A stretch of DNA of 64,000 bases, taken from NCBI GenBank assembly GCA_030068145.1, contig JAPJBO010000053.1:372001-436000 (forward strand), written 5' to 3'. The translations under genes were made by a program, and so were the position numbers. This stretch comes from Diplonema papillatum. Taxonomy: Eukaryota > Euglenozoa > Diplonemea > Diplonemida > Diplonemidae. Positions 12,340 through 24,553 of this stretch are shown in pieces; position 1 is the stretch's first letter, and each line of letters opens with the position of its first letter. Below the pieces are notes generated by a model. That model searched no databases. It was not told the origin of the DNA and saw only the letters and a list, made by a program, of their open reading frames with translations.

Positions 12340-12545
12340 GGGGGGGATTGCAAGGACGTGCTTGGAATGGGTATGTGCTCAACACCGCACTGGTCCCGTC
12401 TGCGCCGTGTTTCGGTCCTTTAAGCCACGGATACCTAAGGCGGACCATCATCAGCGCGGAATCTGAGTGTCTGCAGACAGGACTGCGGTGTGAGTCTGGT
12501 TTGTCAGGCGGCTGTTCGTAGCTCGTCACAGCCAGGACCATCTGT
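12340..12545. repeat. Dispersed repeat with CACCGCACTGGTCCCGTCTG core, copy 1
   Basis: About 200 bp nearly identical to 35575-35770. Shared parts include GTGCTTGGAATGGGTATG, GCGCCGTGTTTCGGTCC and GTCTGCAGACAGGACTGCGG. More diverged copies lie at 16755-16890 and, split, at 37045-37170 and 37440-37500. There is no coding frame common to the copies. Confidence 0.7.
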
Positions 12546-12551
12546 GGTGGT

Positions 12552-12900
12552 AAAGGGGGTGGGGGGGGTCGAATAATAAATCCTCACTCCTATTCTTGTG
12601 TCTGTCACTCTCGTCCACCGCTCCTGCTCTGCTTGCCGCGCGCCGTATGGCCAGAAAGCTGCTATTCTTGCTGCTGACCACATGAAGTGGTCGCAAGCAA
12701 GCTACTTTGTTTCTCTGGACGGATTGGAGCGGCAAACCTGTCGTTCGGATTATTATTAGTCTTCAAAGAAACAAGTTTCTTTTCCTACTAATAAAAAGAA
12801 AGTTCCGGGTAGCCGAGCAGTAGCAGGATCAAATAGTGGTAGTGTTTTTAGACAACCAGCCGTGTGTCAAATAACTGTTATTATTCGACCCCCCCCCTTT
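12552..12900. mobile_element. MITE with GTCGAATAATA ends, carrying an internal insertion
   Basis: The left end is AAAGGGGGT then GGGGTCGAATAATAA; the right end is TTATTATTCGACCCC then CCCTTT. The right 120 bp match the inverted sequence of the shorter copy at 24385-24553. The middle (about 12585-12785) is a different repeat, found alone at 22845-23080, so this copy was interrupted or recombined. No target duplication is clear. Confidence 0.7.
12585..12785. repeat. Dispersed 200-bp repeat, partner of 22845-23080
   Basis: Runs of near identity with 22845-23080 include TGTCTGTCACTCTCGTCCAC, GACCACATGAAGTGGT and CGGATTGGAGCGGCAAACC. The partner copy has about 30 bp extra in the middle. It lies within the MITE at 12552-12900. 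Confidence 0.75.
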
Positions 12901-12949
12901 GTATTGTTACCGACGATCAATTAAACTTTCGGGGGTTGCCGCGCCGTCC

Positions 12950-13475
12950 ATTGGGTTTAGTGTTAACCCCTATTCCGACGGGGCACCCACAGATTAATTC
13001 TGGATTTTCTGTGACGGGCGCCGACAGACCTTCCGGCAAGCCGAACATGCATTTGAGAAGGGGACGAAAATCCGGGGTCTCTGGCTACAATACATGCACT
13101 GTCACTGGCACGCGAATACAATACGTTTTCACATCTCTTTCTACGAACCCTTTTTGACAATGATCACCCGGGGATTTCAAAATCTGGATCCTCAGTTTTC
13201 GAGCGAGTTCGCACTCTAGCTAACCGACTCTGGGTGGGGGTCGAATGGGCATACCCATTGATACCATTGGTTCGATTTTCCAACCGTCATGGGCGACGAA
13301 ACTTTTGGCCTCCGAGAGCGGCAATGGAAAGATACATACCAAATCGTCGCATTCCATATTTCTTGGAACTTTTTGGTGCCCCCGGCGCACATTCTAAGCA
13401 CCAGGGGGGAAATACACCGATTAAACTGGACATGTATGCCCGGCTCGTCGGAATAGGGATAGTTCGCTGGGGAAG
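12950..13475. mobile_element. Possible MITE with imperfect inverted ends
   Basis: CCCTATTCCGACG near 12968 recurs in inverted orientation near 13455, and both are followed inward by a GGGCA- and TTAAT-containing stretch. The arms are only about 35-40 bp and imperfect, and no target duplication is seen. Confidence 0.3.
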
Positions 13476-14222
13476 CCTTGTTTTTTTTTGTGAGGTGATG
13501 ACACCGTGATGAACTTCACTCGCTTACGACTGCGCGTTGCAGCAGGTGATCAAGCAAGAAGACATGCGGAGTTCGGTCGGAAAGCAAAGATGGCAAACCG
13601 TGCTGACCGGATTGCGGTTGTCGTATAGTCGTCAGTACACCTCGCGTGTGATCAAGCATAAAGGCAAGAAGGAATCCAACTACAGATGGGTCAAAATGGG
13701 TCTACAACAAAAGGCAAAGCCCGGATCTTCCTGGGCCTCGTCTGGCTTGCAGCACAATTTCAACCTATGGCGGCCAACTCGAGCATTTCCTACAAAGTAG
13801 GCACTTGCCCAGAAGAAATGTGAAAACGGGGTTTTGCCTAGAGGCTTTTCGTGTTATTCTGCAGATGCTTTGAGCTACCTTTGTGTCAGTGCTTTCAGTC
13901 GTCTTCTTAACCATGGTTTAGTGCGCAAATGGTGTCAGCCGAAGCTGGTAAAGCTTTGGCGCCGCCCACGCTATGTTTGTTTAGCATTGAGTTCTTTTAA
14001 GTACATGAACCACATGGATTAGCATGCACTATGCGGCTGCCAAACACCCCGTGACACCGCGGAAGGTGGTAAAACGCTCTTTTGTTTTCTTTTCGATTGT
14101 TTTTGATGCATGCAGGCCTGATATGCAGGTATGGAAAAGAGACGGGGGGGAAAGGAAAAGGTTTGTGCCCTCGTAGCTCGCCGGGCCAGCGCTCCAGATA
14201 GGACTGGGCTAGGTATTTTGGT
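13476..14222. other. No gene seen; partial MITE-A end
   Basis: A fragment of family A (GCATTTCCTACAAAG, then GGCACTTG) lies at 13778-13813. Otherwise nothing recognised. Confidence 0.5.
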
Positions 14223-14526
14223 GGGAAAGAAGAAGAAAAAGAAAAAGGCCGCTCCGGGTCCAGGAATGTGACGGTCAACCACAGCTTGCAAGGCTTGAGT
14301 CGGAGGCAGCACAGTGCCACAACCCCGTCCGCTCTGCCCTGCGGCTGACCGACTCGACGAGCTTGTGTTCAGCGCGAGCGCCAAGCCCCAAGGTGCGCCA
14401 CGCCTTGATGCTTTAGTTTGGGAAATCGGTAGCCACTTGACCCGTAGGCCCGTGGCTCTGCAAACCTCTGCAGTACCGCAGAACACGTGAAGCTTGGCTC
14501 CCGTGTAGCAGGTTTTCCCTGGTACC
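14223..14526 (-). mobile_element. SINE-like element S, copy 1
   Basis: Reads on the minus strand from GGTACCAGGGAAA at 14526 to a CT-rich tail at 14223-14247. It is an approximately 280-bp sequence shared with 28511-28810, 56577-56860 and 58448-58748. Flanking direct repeats are not clear here, which suggests an older insertion. Confidence 0.7.
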
Positions 14527-15395
14527 GAAGTAGGCACTTGCCCAAAGAAAGACAAAGAAAGGAACCCCGATGAGACGATGGAAAGAGTGGCGAAAGTTCA
14601 CGGGGTTCTCTGACTGTGAAAGCATGACAAGTCTGGAAGAAAAAAGAAAGTGACTTGGTACGATTTGCGCCAGCCGGGGGCTTGGTTCTGTGTGCACGGG
14701 TGCGATCACCTGGCGGAAGCTAGTTACAACACGGTACGCTGTCAACCGCCACTATCAATCAAATAATGACAAGCGCTTTGTTTCCAGAAAGAAAAGAGGA
14801 GGAATCAGAGAGCGCTTGACTACCATGCAGATGCAGTGCTCTTTTCGGGATGGCAGCGGGTGTTGATAACCATCGACTTAAGTAAGATGGGTGACTAGGG
14901 TTTGTGGCTCATCTTATACGACGAAAATAAAAAAGCCGGTCGCAATTTTCTTCGCCTTCTAAGGTTTTAAGTTGTAGACCTCTCGAGAGTTGTTTTGCTG
15001 TTCTCTTCTTCTGCGAGAGAGAGAGAGAGAGAGAGAGAGGGTGGTGCAAATATAGGCACCTCGAAGCGCTGATAAAAGCAAAGGGGGGTGAGCGTACAAG
15101 TAGACGGGGTCAGGAAGAAAGGGAAGTGGAAAGAAAAGGGGGGGAAGAGAGGGAGAGACATCTTTTTTTCTACGGTACTGTTTTTGTTGTTGTCGTTGTC
15201 AGGGGTTGTTCCGGGATTCTGGATTTTCGGTTTTGAGGGGTCTCGGCTCTATTCACGGGGCCAAAGATTTTTTTTCTTTCCCCGCAAGCAGTGTTGGTCC
15301 TACTCTGGTGAGGTGAGAGGACCCTGGTTCCCTGCAGCCCCTGAGGAGTTTTGCAAAATTTGTGTGGCGCGTCGCGTTCCGCGGCGCAATGGGTC

Positions 15396-15865
15396 GCAGG
15401 TTTTAGAGTTATAGTTCGCTTGAGAATCCGGGTTTTCTGAGAGCTGAAAGATCTGGAAGGTGTTGTGGCCGGACTTGGACGGCCTAGTAGACTCTAGTTT
15501 CTTTCTCAATGAGGTCCGCACCGTTAGACCCCCCCCTAGAATAAACCCTGGTTGTTGTTGTTGTTGGTGTTGGTGTGTTGGTGTTGATGTTGGTGTTTCT
15601 TTCTTTTCATTTTTTTTTTTACAAAGGAGGAGAGCCGATAATTGCGTCGGGCGCATACCTCCCGTGCGCGCCGGATCCTACTTCGAAAACAGGTGGAACT
15701 GGGGGGTGCAAGAAGCGTGTGAATGGGGAAAGGGGCAGGAGTGGTTGCAGGGGGGGGGAGAGAGAAGCTAAAAGCAGGTGGGCGCGTGTGCGTCGTGCGT
15801 TGGGGAGAGTTTTATTTAGAGTTAAAGTTCGCTTGAAATTCCGGGGTTTTAGGGTCCCGTGTGAC
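15396..15865. repeat. Two copies of 55-bp repeat B
   Basis: Copies at about 15403-15445 and 15808-15865 carry the core TTAGAGTTAAAGTTCGCTTG followed by a CCGGGGTTTTAGGGTC-like segment and TGTGACC. The second copy runs on into the flank GGGTTCTCTTAGAGCAAG that also follows B at 57740 and 57936, so the true unit is longer than 55 bp. Further copies: 17268-17325, 18250-18290, 18400-18465, 22293-22330, 35070-35100, 37772-37810, 39325-39360, 56005-56055, 56912-56965. Confidence 0.75.
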
Positions 15866-16699
15866 CGTTCATGAATGGGTTCTCTTAGAGCAAGAAAGGA
15901 CTATACCCGGAATTTTGGGCACATTTGTGGTATTTTTTTTTGCTTCTCGAACATCTCTGAGGGTTCTAGCGTTATTTGGTGATGTGTGGCTTTGAACATC
16001 AGAATGTAAGCACATCGCTCACTTGTCTCTCTTTGCTTTTGTTCGCTTGCATTGCAATGCGTTTCGCTTTCGTTATCAATGAAAGCAACAACAATACGGT
16101 AAAGCCAGCTAACCTTTCAACCTTCGGGCAACGTGTGGGGACCTGAGCAAGCCTCATACGATGATGCTGTGCATATTCGCGATACTTCCTTTGCTTGCAT
16201 TCTATGCTTTTTGAACAAGCATGCTTGGGAATGTGGCCCAATTCCGCTGGTCGCGAGTATGAGTCCTGAATCCTCGGACACATTTGGCGGTCTTCATCAG
16301 TACCGTATCTGATCCATGCGGTGTGGCCAGAGCAACACAGACGCCCTCCATCTTCTGATAGCTGAAGTCTCAGAAGCGGGTGTGTGGTGTGTGTTTGTGT
16401 GCGTGCGTCCCGCTTTATCCATCTCTCCGGGGAGTTCCCGGTCTCCTCACTTGTCTTCGTGAAGTCGCTCCGGAGGCGCGCTGCAGGTTGCGGCTCTGCT
16501 ACAGTGAGTGGCGGCACCGGAGTTGGTGCTGCAGCGGGCGCTATGGCCGGCGGGCGAGCTCGTCTCGCGGGGGATCGCCGCCTTGTAACGCTGCGGGCCC
16601 TCTTCTTTCTCGCGACTGCGCGGCCTGCGGCGGCAGCTAACACCTTGATGGGAAACTTCAGCGGGAGATGTCGACGCACCACCCGCTTTTCGCGGGTAT

Positions 16700-17240
16700 G
16701 CGCTACTTGGGCACGCCTTCACTAACTCCAGCTTCCGAGGCTGGACCATACCCCCCATGTGGGGGAAGCGAGAACGTGCTGGAAATGGTAATGTGCGCGA
16801 TCCTATCGGCACCATGTTTCGGACCCTCCGCAGACACGGGAAGTGGGACCGGGGTGTCTGCAGACGGGACAGCAGTGCGAGCCTGGTTCGTGGACGGGAG
16901 AGAAGAACCAACGGAGCAAGGCATTAAAATCAGACGAAATGGGATTTTGGTGGAGACGAAGAGGGAGGGGTGGTCCGTGGAAGGGGCGGGGAAGAAGGCC
17001 CCCCCCCCTCCGAAACGATCCTCCGCCAAAGGAGGCGAGGGAGGGGGGGTGCATTCTTCGGGGGAAACGAGGGAGGGAGGGTGGGGGGGGGATTGGTGGG
17101 GGGGGGGGGAGAAAGGGCGGGATGAGACTCTTTCCAGCCGCACACGACTACTACTGGTCCCCGTGCGTCTCGCACGGGGACGTAGATTCGTCTAGCGTGC
17201 ATCCAGCGAGGAGCCTCGTTAATTTTTTTTTTTATTTTTA
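16700..17240. repeat. Repeat debris and G-rich low-complexity DNA
   Basis: Begins with a half copy of the hairpin repeat (TAACTCCAGCTTCCGAGG at about 16725), then a diverged copy of the CACCGCACTGG family, then a GGGAGGG-rich stretch at 16960-17110. Frames here are compositional artefacts. Confidence 0.5.
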
Positions 17241-17616
17241 CCTTTGGTTCTTTTTTTTTTTTTTTTTCTAGAGTGAAAGTTCCCTTGAGAATCCGGGTTT
17301 AAAGTCCCCGGGTGACCTTTTTTTTTTTAGAGTGAAACTTTTTCTTTGCAAGAGGAGAGTGCCACCAGTGCTGAGGCCGGCTGGGGGGTTTTCCCCCCCC
17401 GAAACGGCTTCCTGGATTGACTCCGTTTTTCGTGGGCTGTTTTCGGAAATTGGCGGGGGGGTATTTTCCTCGATTTGGTGCCCAGCTTCGCTAGATCTGC
17501 TGTCCCGAGATATTATTCGACCAGTGTTGTTTTTCTTAGCGCGAGAGAGTGTGGAAAGAAAAATGTGTGGGTTCGTCTTCTTCTTTCTTTTTGTTTTTCG
17601 TTTGGCGACAACTTAA

Positions 17617-17835
17617 AAAATACTCGAGGGACTGCCTTGTGCTCATTTCGAAGGAGGCTAGAGGGGGAGAAAACAGAACAACTACAAAGTGGATATTTTT
17701 TTGTTGAACGCTTACGCCCGCCACTAAACCCAGATTTACCTGTGTTTCGTGTGTGGGCTACAGCACATTTACCTCCTTTGATCTATCGCAACTGGCAGTC
17801 TCCTCAAACACTTCCTACAAAGCAGGTGCTTATAC
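17617..17835 (+). mobile_element. MITE family A, near full-length copy
   Basis: Left end AAATACTCGAGGGACTGCC; right end GGCAGTCTCCTCAAACACTT then CCTACAAAGCAGGTGCTTAT. The two ends are imperfect inverted repeats that extend inward to a shared GAAGGAGG motif (about 45 bp). The middle contains GTTGAACGCTTACGCCCGCC and GGGCTACAGCACATTTACC. It encodes nothing. This copy is a good reference for the family. Confidence 0.8.
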
Positions 17836-17904
17836 AAAAAAAAAAAAAAAAATAGAGGGCGGCGGCGACAGAGAGAGGACGAGAACACACAGCAAGACAA
17901 GTAC

Positions 17905-18010
17905 CAAGGCGGTGGTCACGCCTTAGCAGTCCCAGGGGGCCTCTTCCCACCCACCTGTGTTTGTGTATGTTCTCATGGCCACTGCCGACTTGAAAGAGAG
18001 AGAGAGCGCG
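17905..18010. repeat. Repeat K (GTCACGCCTTAG), copy 1
   Basis: GGTGGTCACGCCTTAGCAGT, then CCACCCACCTGTGT and TTCTCATGGCCA, matches 30560-30640 directly and 23580-23680 in inverted orientation. Three copies in three unrelated settings mark a dispersed repeat. Confidence 0.6.
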
Positions 18011-18129
18011 CTCGAGTAAGACTCATACGCACTGGCACTTCTCCACCCCCCACAGGACGGGTTTCCTGGTTGCCGCTGACGAGAAAGACGACGAGGGAAG
18101 CCAACGGGTGAGTCGCAGCTCACCGCAGG

Positions 18130-18252
18130 TAGAAAATAAAAACAGGCGCTTCGTTTTGTTTGTGCGTGCCCGGTTGGTCGGCTTCCCACTTGAATGTTGT
18201 GCTGCGTCATTTTTCAGGTTAGGATTCTGATCAACCACCAAAACACGCTGCA
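18130..18252 (-). mobile_element. Half copy of MITE N
   Basis: Matches, in inverted orientation, the left arm of the full element at 43166-43570: CAGGCGCTTCGTTTTGTTTG at one side and TGATCAACCACCAAAACACG at the other. The second arm is missing. Confidence 0.65.
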
Positions 18253-18779
18253 CTTAGGGATCCGGGGTTTTATAGTCTCTGGGTGACCATTGTGTTTTTT
18301 GTAGCCTGCACAGCACACATGAAGGGCAAACCCGCAAGATTGTGTGAGTTTTCGCAACTGGCAGTCTCGTCAACAAAGCAGGTGCTTATACACGTCCTTT
18401 ATTTCTCTATAGTGAAAGTACGCGTAAAACTCCGGGGTTGTAGAGTCTCCGGATTACCATCGTCAAATAGAGATGCGTGGACAGCGGGCAAATGAGCAAA
18501 GGCGTGATGTCTCGCGTAATATTCGGCGGTCTTCTAGCTCGCGCGGGAAATCCTGGTTTTTACGTAGAGGGCACTCGTTTCAGGTACGTGTTGGGACGAC
18601 GCTTTCTTCGTTTGTGCGTATTGGCGGAACTCACCTACTTTGGTAAGGTTCATCTAGTACGATGTCAACTACTAATTTGCGGTACCAACACGAAAAAGAT
18701 AGGTATTTGTAGACGACAGCGGATTGCCCGATCCATTCCAGCACGCACACACACACACACACACACACATACGACAAGC

Positions 18780-20388
18780 AGGTGCGCCTTCTCTAACGGT
18801 GTTCCCCAAAGAAGCAACGTGGATGACATGCGAGAGATGGCCTGAACGTTCTCCCCAAGTCCTCCCCCATAGAGAGCGCAATTGAGTTCCGGCCGACAAG
18901 AGGGATCTCTTCTCTCTTATACACCGAACGCAACCGTCGCCCCAGGGGTTGGATGCATGGGTGCGAGCAAGCCAGTTTCGTCGCTGTCACTCTCGGCCCC
19001 TGAGGGTACCCCCGTCAGAAGTCCTGTCATACGGCAATGTGTGCGCGTGCCGTTGCTCACTGCAAAACAGCTTTTTTATTTTTGCAATTTTGTGCCCACG
19101 TCGCGCTTGCCTCGCCAAAAAAGAAGGCGGGGGTTTGCGTCCGTAGTTGGTTAACAACTGATGATCTACGAGTTTGCTGTTCTGGTTGGGTATTTCTTTA
19201 CTGGGACTGTTTCTACATTGAACTTCCAACCAGAGCGGAGACTGGTACATTTCCAGGGGTTAGGGCTTGCACATAATAAACGAAGCAACGGAGGGTCGGC
19301 AGCATCAATTTGTTTGTGCGCACTTCCTTCAAACCTGTTTTGTTCATCTAACGGGAGTGAGGCTAGTACGCTGCCATCGATCTGTTTTTGTTCTTGACAA
19401 ATTGCATTTATTAGACACAAAAATGCCGAACGCGTGCAGGGTGTAGAAACCCGTTGTGTACAATCGCTGGCTTCTATTTTTTTTTTTCATGTGCACAGTG
19501 CAACCGCTGTTCCTTAATGTGGTTTCTTCAGTACAGCCCATTCGCAAAGTTTTACCCGGTTGTTCTTCTTCTTTTTCACCTGGTTTGTCTTGAGTGAGGA
19601 ATCTCCATGTGAAGCACGGACAAGTAAACTGTGACAGTGACATGATCTTCAGTTTGGTTTTGGTTCGCTCATTGCTCATGGTGTTCAAAGCGCAAGGGAC
19701 TATGCGAGATTTTAGTTGCAGTTGTGGGCGGGCTGCGTGTTGATTCCTTTTGTCAAGGTTTGGGGGGGGAGGGAGGGACCCGGGGGGGGTGGGTAAGGCG
19801 GGGGAATTATCACCATTTCAGCCATTGCTGCCTTGCAGTCCGTCTGCACGTACGTAACCAACTGCCGGCGGGGCGCGACGGCATTCGGAAAGCACTGACG
19901 AAAAAACTCCGCGCCGCGTTGCTGAGGTGCAACCACTAGCGTGAAGTTTTTCTTACACGTTGCGCTACGGTGCCCCCCCTGATTTTTTTGCAGAGTGAAC
20001 CAAGTTCGCTTTGGGAATCCCTGGCTGTTGAAGTCGCGGCCTTCGTCGACTGCCCGTGGGTGCGAATGGTACATTCGTAGCTTTTTCGCACTGTGGGTGC
20101 GATGCCAAAAGGAGGGGGGTTGGGTAGGAAGATGCTGGCAAAGTACAATGACATGCTGTGCATGTGGAGCATGTGCCCTGAGAGCCTACAGGGTCCTCGA
20201 AATCTAGAGAAACGGAGTTCTACCGCATTTCTACTGCGCCACCGCTTTTCGGACCAGGAAACACCTCCAATAGCGCTCTGCTGGCGCGCTCTTAGTTGGC
20301 GAACGTCCGACTAATCCGAGGGGGCCTGTCAGTAGTGGGTCCTTTGGACAGGGGAATGTGGGAGGTGGGGGTTCAGGTATGTACACAG
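18780..20388. other. Gene-free; scattered repeat fragments
   Basis: 19240-19545 is the partner of 11745-11975. 19315-19400 (CGCTGCCATCGATC, TTCTTGACAAA, GCATTTATTAGAC) recurs at 60625-60700. A (CA)n tract is at 18743-18770, just before this stretch. No gene recognised. Confidence 0.5.
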
Positions 20389-20571
20389 TGAACTCCAGCA
20401 ACTTTTGCTCGAGTGAAACCAGACTCTCCAAAAGCGGGTATGCCACACGCGAATAGGGTGTGAAATACCCTATTTCCTGGTGTGCACGCCCTATTTCCGG
20501 CCTATTTCCGGGTGCGGTCACACCCGCACTTGAGGCCGGACTGCAGCTCGAGCAAAAGTTGCTTGAGTTCA
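20389..20571. mobile_element. Small MITE with 25-bp inverted ends
   Basis: Left TGAACTCCAGCAACTTTTGC then TCGAG; right CTCGAGCAAAAGTTGC then TTGAGTTCA. The ends differ at one position. The 183-bp element also has a CCTATTTCC direct repeat inside. No clear target duplication, so exact borders may be off by a few bases. Confidence 0.75.
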
Positions 20572-21500
20572 TCGTGTAGGGCTACCTGCCGTTTAAGAAG
20601 TCGGGGAAAGCGTGCCGACTAATGAAATAAATTAATTACTGTGTCTGAAACAGAGGGGAAGCAAGGAGGGGGGGGGGGGGGGGGGGGGGGCGTCTGGGCT
20701 GGGGCGTTCCGAGAGTTCCGCTGTCTTGGTCTTGTTTTTTTTTTTTTTTTTTTTAATCTTTTTTGAGGCTGTCCTTGGGGTTGCGCGAGACGGCGAGCGC
20801 CGCTTCAGGCGCCCCGGTCGCCGTTAAACCCAGATTTTCCGGGGTTTCGAGATTTTGCAACCGGCGACCCCCCACACAGCAGACACAAAGCAGGGTGTCG
20901 GGTTTGCCGTTTTCCTCGATGTACCTCAAAAATCCTTCGTCTTCTTGTTTCCTCCCTTTCTTCTTTTGTTTTTTTCTTTTTTTTTTTTTTTTTTTTTTTC
21001 TTCTTCTCTCTCGCTCCTTCGTTTTCTTCGCTTTTCGCCGCCCCGTTCACTTGGAGCAGCAAAGTCTGGCAAGCCGGATACCTGTGTTGTTGGCCACACG
21101 GTGTCCTGAGAGGCCCCCCAGCAGTCATCACTGTCGCCATGAGACGGGGCCCGCTGAAAAGAAAACCGGAAAAAAAAGCTGAAGAAAAAGAAAATAAGAG
21201 CTCGTCACTCGCACAACCGCGGCTGATACAAAACTAATGATGATGATGACGGGAAGAGAGAGTTGTTTTCGTTGAACGCAGTGCCTGATCGGTTTTTACG
21301 TAAAGCTGGATTCAGGACGCAAGTGAAAACGCCACGGTTTGCGGCGACGAGCTTCTCATTTCCTCCAACATTTCATGTTTGGTAAAAAAAAAAAAGAAAG
21401 GAAGCAAAAAAAGAGGGGCTATCGCCAAGGAGGTTTTTTAGGAGGGAAAACAAAAAAAAAAAAAAAACAAGGAAGAAGTCGGAACTTCAGTTGAAGTGAA
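20572..21500. other. No gene; homopolymer tracts
   Basis: A G run at 20669-20690, T runs at 20737-20754 and 20970-20999, and A-rich stretches at 21384 and 21451. Nothing else supported. Confidence 0.5.
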
Positions 21501-21501
21501 T

Positions 21502-21868
21502 AAAAATACTCAAGGCTGCCTTGTGCTTATTTCGACGGAGGCTCGAAAGGGGAAGGAACCAACACAAGCATTGTGTGTCTTTCTTTTTCTCGACGACAAC
21601 TAGTGTCAGACTCACTACCCGAAGGCAGTTGAATTCTTTAGGCAGGTCTTTTTTTTGAGCCTTACACCCGCCACTGAACCCAGATTTACCTGTGTTTCGG
21701 TGTGTGGGCTACAGCACATTTACCTCCTCTGCGTCCTTGGAATGGGAATATTATTGCGATAAACGGGAGTCACCGGCATGGCGATGAGTACCACACTATT
21801 ATTCCTCCTTTGAGATTTCGCAACTGGCAGCCTCCTCCAAGTATTTGCTACAGAGCAGGTGCGTAAAC
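21502..21868 (+). mobile_element. MITE family A, copy with internal extra sequence
   Basis: Left end AAAAATACTCAAGGCTGCC at 21502 and right end GTATTTGCTACAGAGCAGG near 21845. It is about 150 bp longer than 17617-17835 because of extra sequence after GGAGAAG-like and after ACCTCCT, including AATGGGAATATTATTGCGAT, which is also present near 22645. Confidence 0.7.
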
Positions 21869-22532
21869 AAAAGAAAACACGCTTTTTTTGCCCCTGAACG
21901 GTGGCAAGATTTCCCTGCTGTGCAACGCCACGTAACGCTTAGCCAGCAAACCCTCGTAAATGTGGCTCTTAGGCCTCTGAGTAAGACACTGCACACGCGC
22001 ACATTCTTTTTGCTCGTTAGGGGAGGGTACGGTGAAAGGGAAAGGTGGGGCGGGAAAAGAGAGACCGAGCTGCCAACACAAACAAAAAAGAGAAAAAGAT
22101 ATGACGAAGGGTGCGGCGACAGTCGGGGAGGAAGGGGGGTGGTTCCTGTTGTTTTCTTCTTCTTATGAAACGGGTAAGCTCGCAGAAATGCAGCTGTGCG
22201 CACGAAAGGGGCAGGCCTGGGCTCAGAGCCCGGTGTCCGAAAACGCGTTGGGGCTGGTAAATCTTAGTCTGCTGTTTCGCGTTTATTATGGTTTAGAGGT
22301 TCGGTGTTTTAGGGTCTCCGCTTGACCATTGAGGCTGTGAGGCGGGTAGTACGAGGGATGTAGGTATGATTATGCACTTTACGGCTAGTCAGGGTTCGTT
22401 TAGGCAGAAATTTGCCTCTCGTGTGGGACGGGGGTGATGCCGGGCGTGGAAAGTGTCTACTATTCTCTCCAGTTGCACGCAGGATGCTGACCGACTGCAA
22501 ACTCATGGTGCCGAACGTAGTAGTAATAACTC

Positions 22533-22741
22533 CGTTCAGCAGAAAATAGGAGAAAACAACACCAACTACAAAGTGGGCTACGCCCGCCACTATACTCAGA
22601 ACTACCTGTGGTTCGGCTACAGCACATTTATCTCATTTTTTTGAAAATGGAATATTGTTGCGATAGTGAGGTGAGTCACCTCATTTGATGATTTCGCAAC
22701 TGGCAGCCTCCTCAAGGATTTCCTACGAAGCAGGCACTTGC
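22533..22741 (+). mobile_element. MITE family A, partial copy
   Basis: Keeps the middle (ACTACAAAGTGGGCTACGCC) and right end (CTCCTCAAGGATTTCCTACG, AAGCAGGCACTTG). The left end has decayed or been replaced. Confidence 0.65.
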
Positions 22742-22844
22742 TTTTAGCTTGAAGGTTCTCCCGACTCCCCAAATCGTGGTTAGCACAAACTCAAGAGGTC
22801 CAGTCAACTATTCCCTGCAGTGTTAGCATACTTTCAAGATATAT

Positions 22845-23080
22845 AAAATCCTCACTCCTATGCTTGTGTCTGTCACTCTCGTCCACCGCTCCTGCCCTGC
22901 TTGCCGCGCGCCGTATGGTTGGAGTAAAAGGTGAAGCACAGAAAGCTGCTAATCTTGCTGCTGACCACATGAAGTGGTGCGTGAAGCAAGCTACTTTGTT
23001 TCTCTGGACGGATTGGAGCGGCAAACCTGTCGTTCGGATTATTATTAGTCTTCAAAGAAACAAGTTTCTTTTCCTACAAA
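22845..23080. repeat. Dispersed repeat, partner of 12585-12785
   Basis: See 12585-12785. This copy stands alone, without the GTCGAATAATA ends, and includes the additional segment GGTTGGAGTAAAAGGTGAAG. Confidence 0.75.
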
Positions 23081-23574
23081 ACCGGCCGGTCTTTGAACTC
23101 AGGATTTGCCCCGCGTGAGCACACCCTCCTCCCTTTCCCACCCCTCCTCCCCTCCACCCCCCGATCCCCTTGCGCAATAACATTCGCGGGAGCTTCTTCG
23201 GGAGGACTTAATAGCTTCCAAGCCCGTCAGCAGGCACGCAAAGAATACGTCTTGTGAGGGATTGGGGAATGGTGGGAAGAACGGGTGCTTGGTGAGGACG
23301 GGGGGGCAATTCTGTGGTGCTGCCATGATGAAGAGATAGAGAGAATGGGATGGAGTTCTTTTTCTGGGTTCGTTCTTGTTGAAGAGAGGTTTTTTTATTT
23401 CTTTAGACTTCAGGTCACTTATGTGTTTCCCATAGCTCCAGAACGGCCAGAGGCACGCCTGGAGCAGCAGGAGAGCAAAAAAGAGATTCGGAGCGAACAG
23501 TGGGAAGGAGAGAAGGAACGAAGGCGAGAATGTGTGTGGGAGCGTTCCTCTCTAATGCTACTCTCTCTCTCTCT

Positions 23575-23745
23575 CGGAATTGTCAACGCGGTAGCGATGA
23601 CAGCGAGAACACATATAGGTGGGAGGGGAGAGGCCCTGGGACTGCTAAGGCGTGACAGCCCCGCCCCTGTCCCTCCCAGGAAGCCACCCCGAAACTAGCC
23701 TGCCTACCTGACGGTAAAGGCCCACACCCTTTGACTTGTTTTATG
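23575..23745. repeat. Repeat K, inverted copy
   Basis: GCGGTAGCGATGA, GGCCCTGGGACTGCTAAGG and AGGAAGCCACCCCGAAACTA match 30520-30680 in reverse complement. Confidence 0.6.
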
Positions 23746-23746
23746 T

Positions 23747-23914
<168 letters not shown>

Positions 23915-24384
23915 GTACCCGAGGAGGGAGGGGGAGAAAAAAAAAGAGCAGAAAAAATGTTGCTGTGCAGAGGCTGGCGACCCTGGGTTATACGATAGGA
24001 AAGGAATCGCGAAACCGGAGAGCCAGACTTTCTGAGGCAGACTTAAAATTGTCTCATTGTGGGTGTGTTAAGAACCTATTTTAACGTGGCCCCCCTCTTA
24101 GCGAGAGTGCGTCCACGCGCGGTTTCTTCTAGGTTACTGCTGATGCCCCCCCGGGCTGCTGATGGGGGCCTGGAGTATCTTGTGGGCCGGAGTGGTGCTT
24201 GAGGCAGCATGGTCTTTTTCCTCCATCGTCTCTCTGCACCGCTCTAGTCCATGGGGTCGGCAGTGTTCGGCTTCTGGACGTGGGCTGCCGGCTGCGTCGC
24301 GCGCACACAAGTTCCCTGATTTCTCGTCCGCCCGGGGCCTCCTTCTCCTGGGGTCTCATTTTTTTTGTGTGTGGCGGCATGGGG

Positions 24385-24553
24385 TAAAGGGGGGGGGGGG
24401 TCGAATAATAACAGTTATTTGACACACGTCTCGTTGTCAAAAAACACTACCACTATTCGATCCTGCTACTGTCGGCTACCTGGAACTTTTTTTTAGTATT
24501 CGACAAATCGAATATTAACACAGGTGTTATTATTCGACCCCCCCCCCCCTTTA
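24385..24553. mobile_element. MITE with GTCGAATAATA ends, short intact copy
   Basis: Starts TAAAGGGGG then GGGTCGAATAATAAC and ends GTTATTATTCGACCC then CCCTTTA, about 169 bp. A second internal inverted pair (ATTCGA near 24500 and TCGAAT near 24508) adds a foldback. The TA at both ends would fit a TA target duplication. Confidence 0.75.
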
